Position numbers and translations under genes: made by a program. From Catenibacterium sp900764725 (GTDB taxonomy: Bacteria > Bacillota_I > Bacilli_A > Erysipelotrichales > Coprobacillaceae): a stretch of DNA of 23,472 nt. The notes beneath the pieces are model-generated. The model was given only the letters and a program-made list of their open reading frames with translations. It did not search any database and was not told the origin of the DNA. The DNA lies in NCBI RefSeq assembly GCF_934754625.1, contig NZ_CAKVIU010000041.1, one strand, 5' to 3'. Positions 23,124 through 23,472 of this stretch are shown here, one piece after another. How positions within the stretch are numbered: position 1 is the first letter of the stretch; every line of letters starts with the position of its first letter.

Positions 23124-23472
23124 AAAACTTGATGAATGACAGATTTCAGGGCTCGATGAACGATGCGATATCATTCATATATTATTAAAATTGAATATTT
23201 TGAATTTTTCTAAACCGAATGATTATAAAGGCAATAAAAAAACACCTAAAAAAGGCGCAATGAGGGTATCGTCTCCTGGAGCACTGCTTGGAGAAATGAT
23301 TAATTGTCTGCTGGATGGTACCTATGTGATATCTCAATGAGCTTGAGCCACTGATCTGGCATAAGCATATTATTATCAAATAAGCCAGTTACAGGTGCAA
23401 TGGTATTAAGTTAAAGAAATCTAATGCTATCTGGTAATTAAGTTAAGGTATCTGCTATAAAACGGCAGGCAC
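23124..23472. other. No intact gene; interrupted + strand reading frame
   Basis: A + strand frame from about 23083 to 23337 reads MVESKVYEKLDE, stop, QISGLDERCDIIHILLKLN and on through NKKTPKKGAM and SSPGALLGEMIN to a stop, with one internal stop at 23137-23139. More stops follow to the window end. It looks like a decayed coding region of unknown family, in a different frame from the 54-aa gene. The minus strand frame here (23185-23379) has no gene-like features. Confidence 0.35.

Overview
The window reads as chromosome of a low-GC Gram-positive bacterium. The DNA is AT-rich, every recognisable gene lies on the + strand, Shine-Dalgarno sequences are strong (AGGAGG-like), and compact hairpin/T-run terminators follow most units. 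Surface proteins carry C-terminal sorting signals ending in TGD, a hydrophobic stretch and a Lys/Arg tail. Together with the DUF5011-repeat surface proteins, a YesN/YesM-type two-component system and a GPH sugar symporter, this suggests a gut Firmicute, perhaps of the Erysipelotrichia. That placement is inference, not a computed result.

Layout. 1-4114: the 3' end of one surface protein, an ~810-base gene-free stretch, then an 879-aa paralogous VWA/DUF5011 surface protein; the two share almost the same 3' end and terminator. 4206-10701: a sugar transport and sensing block with a GPH cation symporter, then an overlapping or tightly spaced operon of response regulator (REC + AraC HTH), histidine kinase, a shortened membrane-anchored binding-protein-like protein and a full-length MglB-like glucose/galactose-binding protein. 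No ABC permease or ATPase is present, so the binding proteins probably serve as sensors. 10700-11445: a frameshifted HTH/membrane regulator and a 55-aa membrane protein. 11499-13918: a 764-aa propeller-like surface protein. 13922-15692: a MarR regulator with a twin dyad operator, a seven-helix membrane protein and a BilS-like flavodoxin. 15713-17321: small membrane proteins, a decayed remnant resembling an alpha-rhamnosidase C-terminus, and an ADP-ribosylglycohydrolase. 17380-18722: a wall-anchored DUF218 (YdcF/SanA) protein. 18760-20366: a sodium-coupled amino-acid transporter of the NSS family, followed by a 24-aa hydrophobic micro-gene preceded by phased TCTTATGC repeats. 20417-22234: an HTH-DUF4097 regulator and an RpiR/SIS regulator. 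22377-23123: a type I signal peptidase homologue whose usual catalytic lysine reads as arginine, plus a 54-aa membrane protein. The last 350 bases hold no intact gene.

The points most worth following up are the binding-protein/two-component sugar-sensing module, the lysine-less signal peptidase homologue, the micro-gene behind the NSS transporter, the MarR/membrane protein/BilS-like flavodoxin cassette, and a shared sorting signal that keeps TGD but not LP. No CRISPR array, rRNA, tRNA, insertion sequence or phage gene was recognised.
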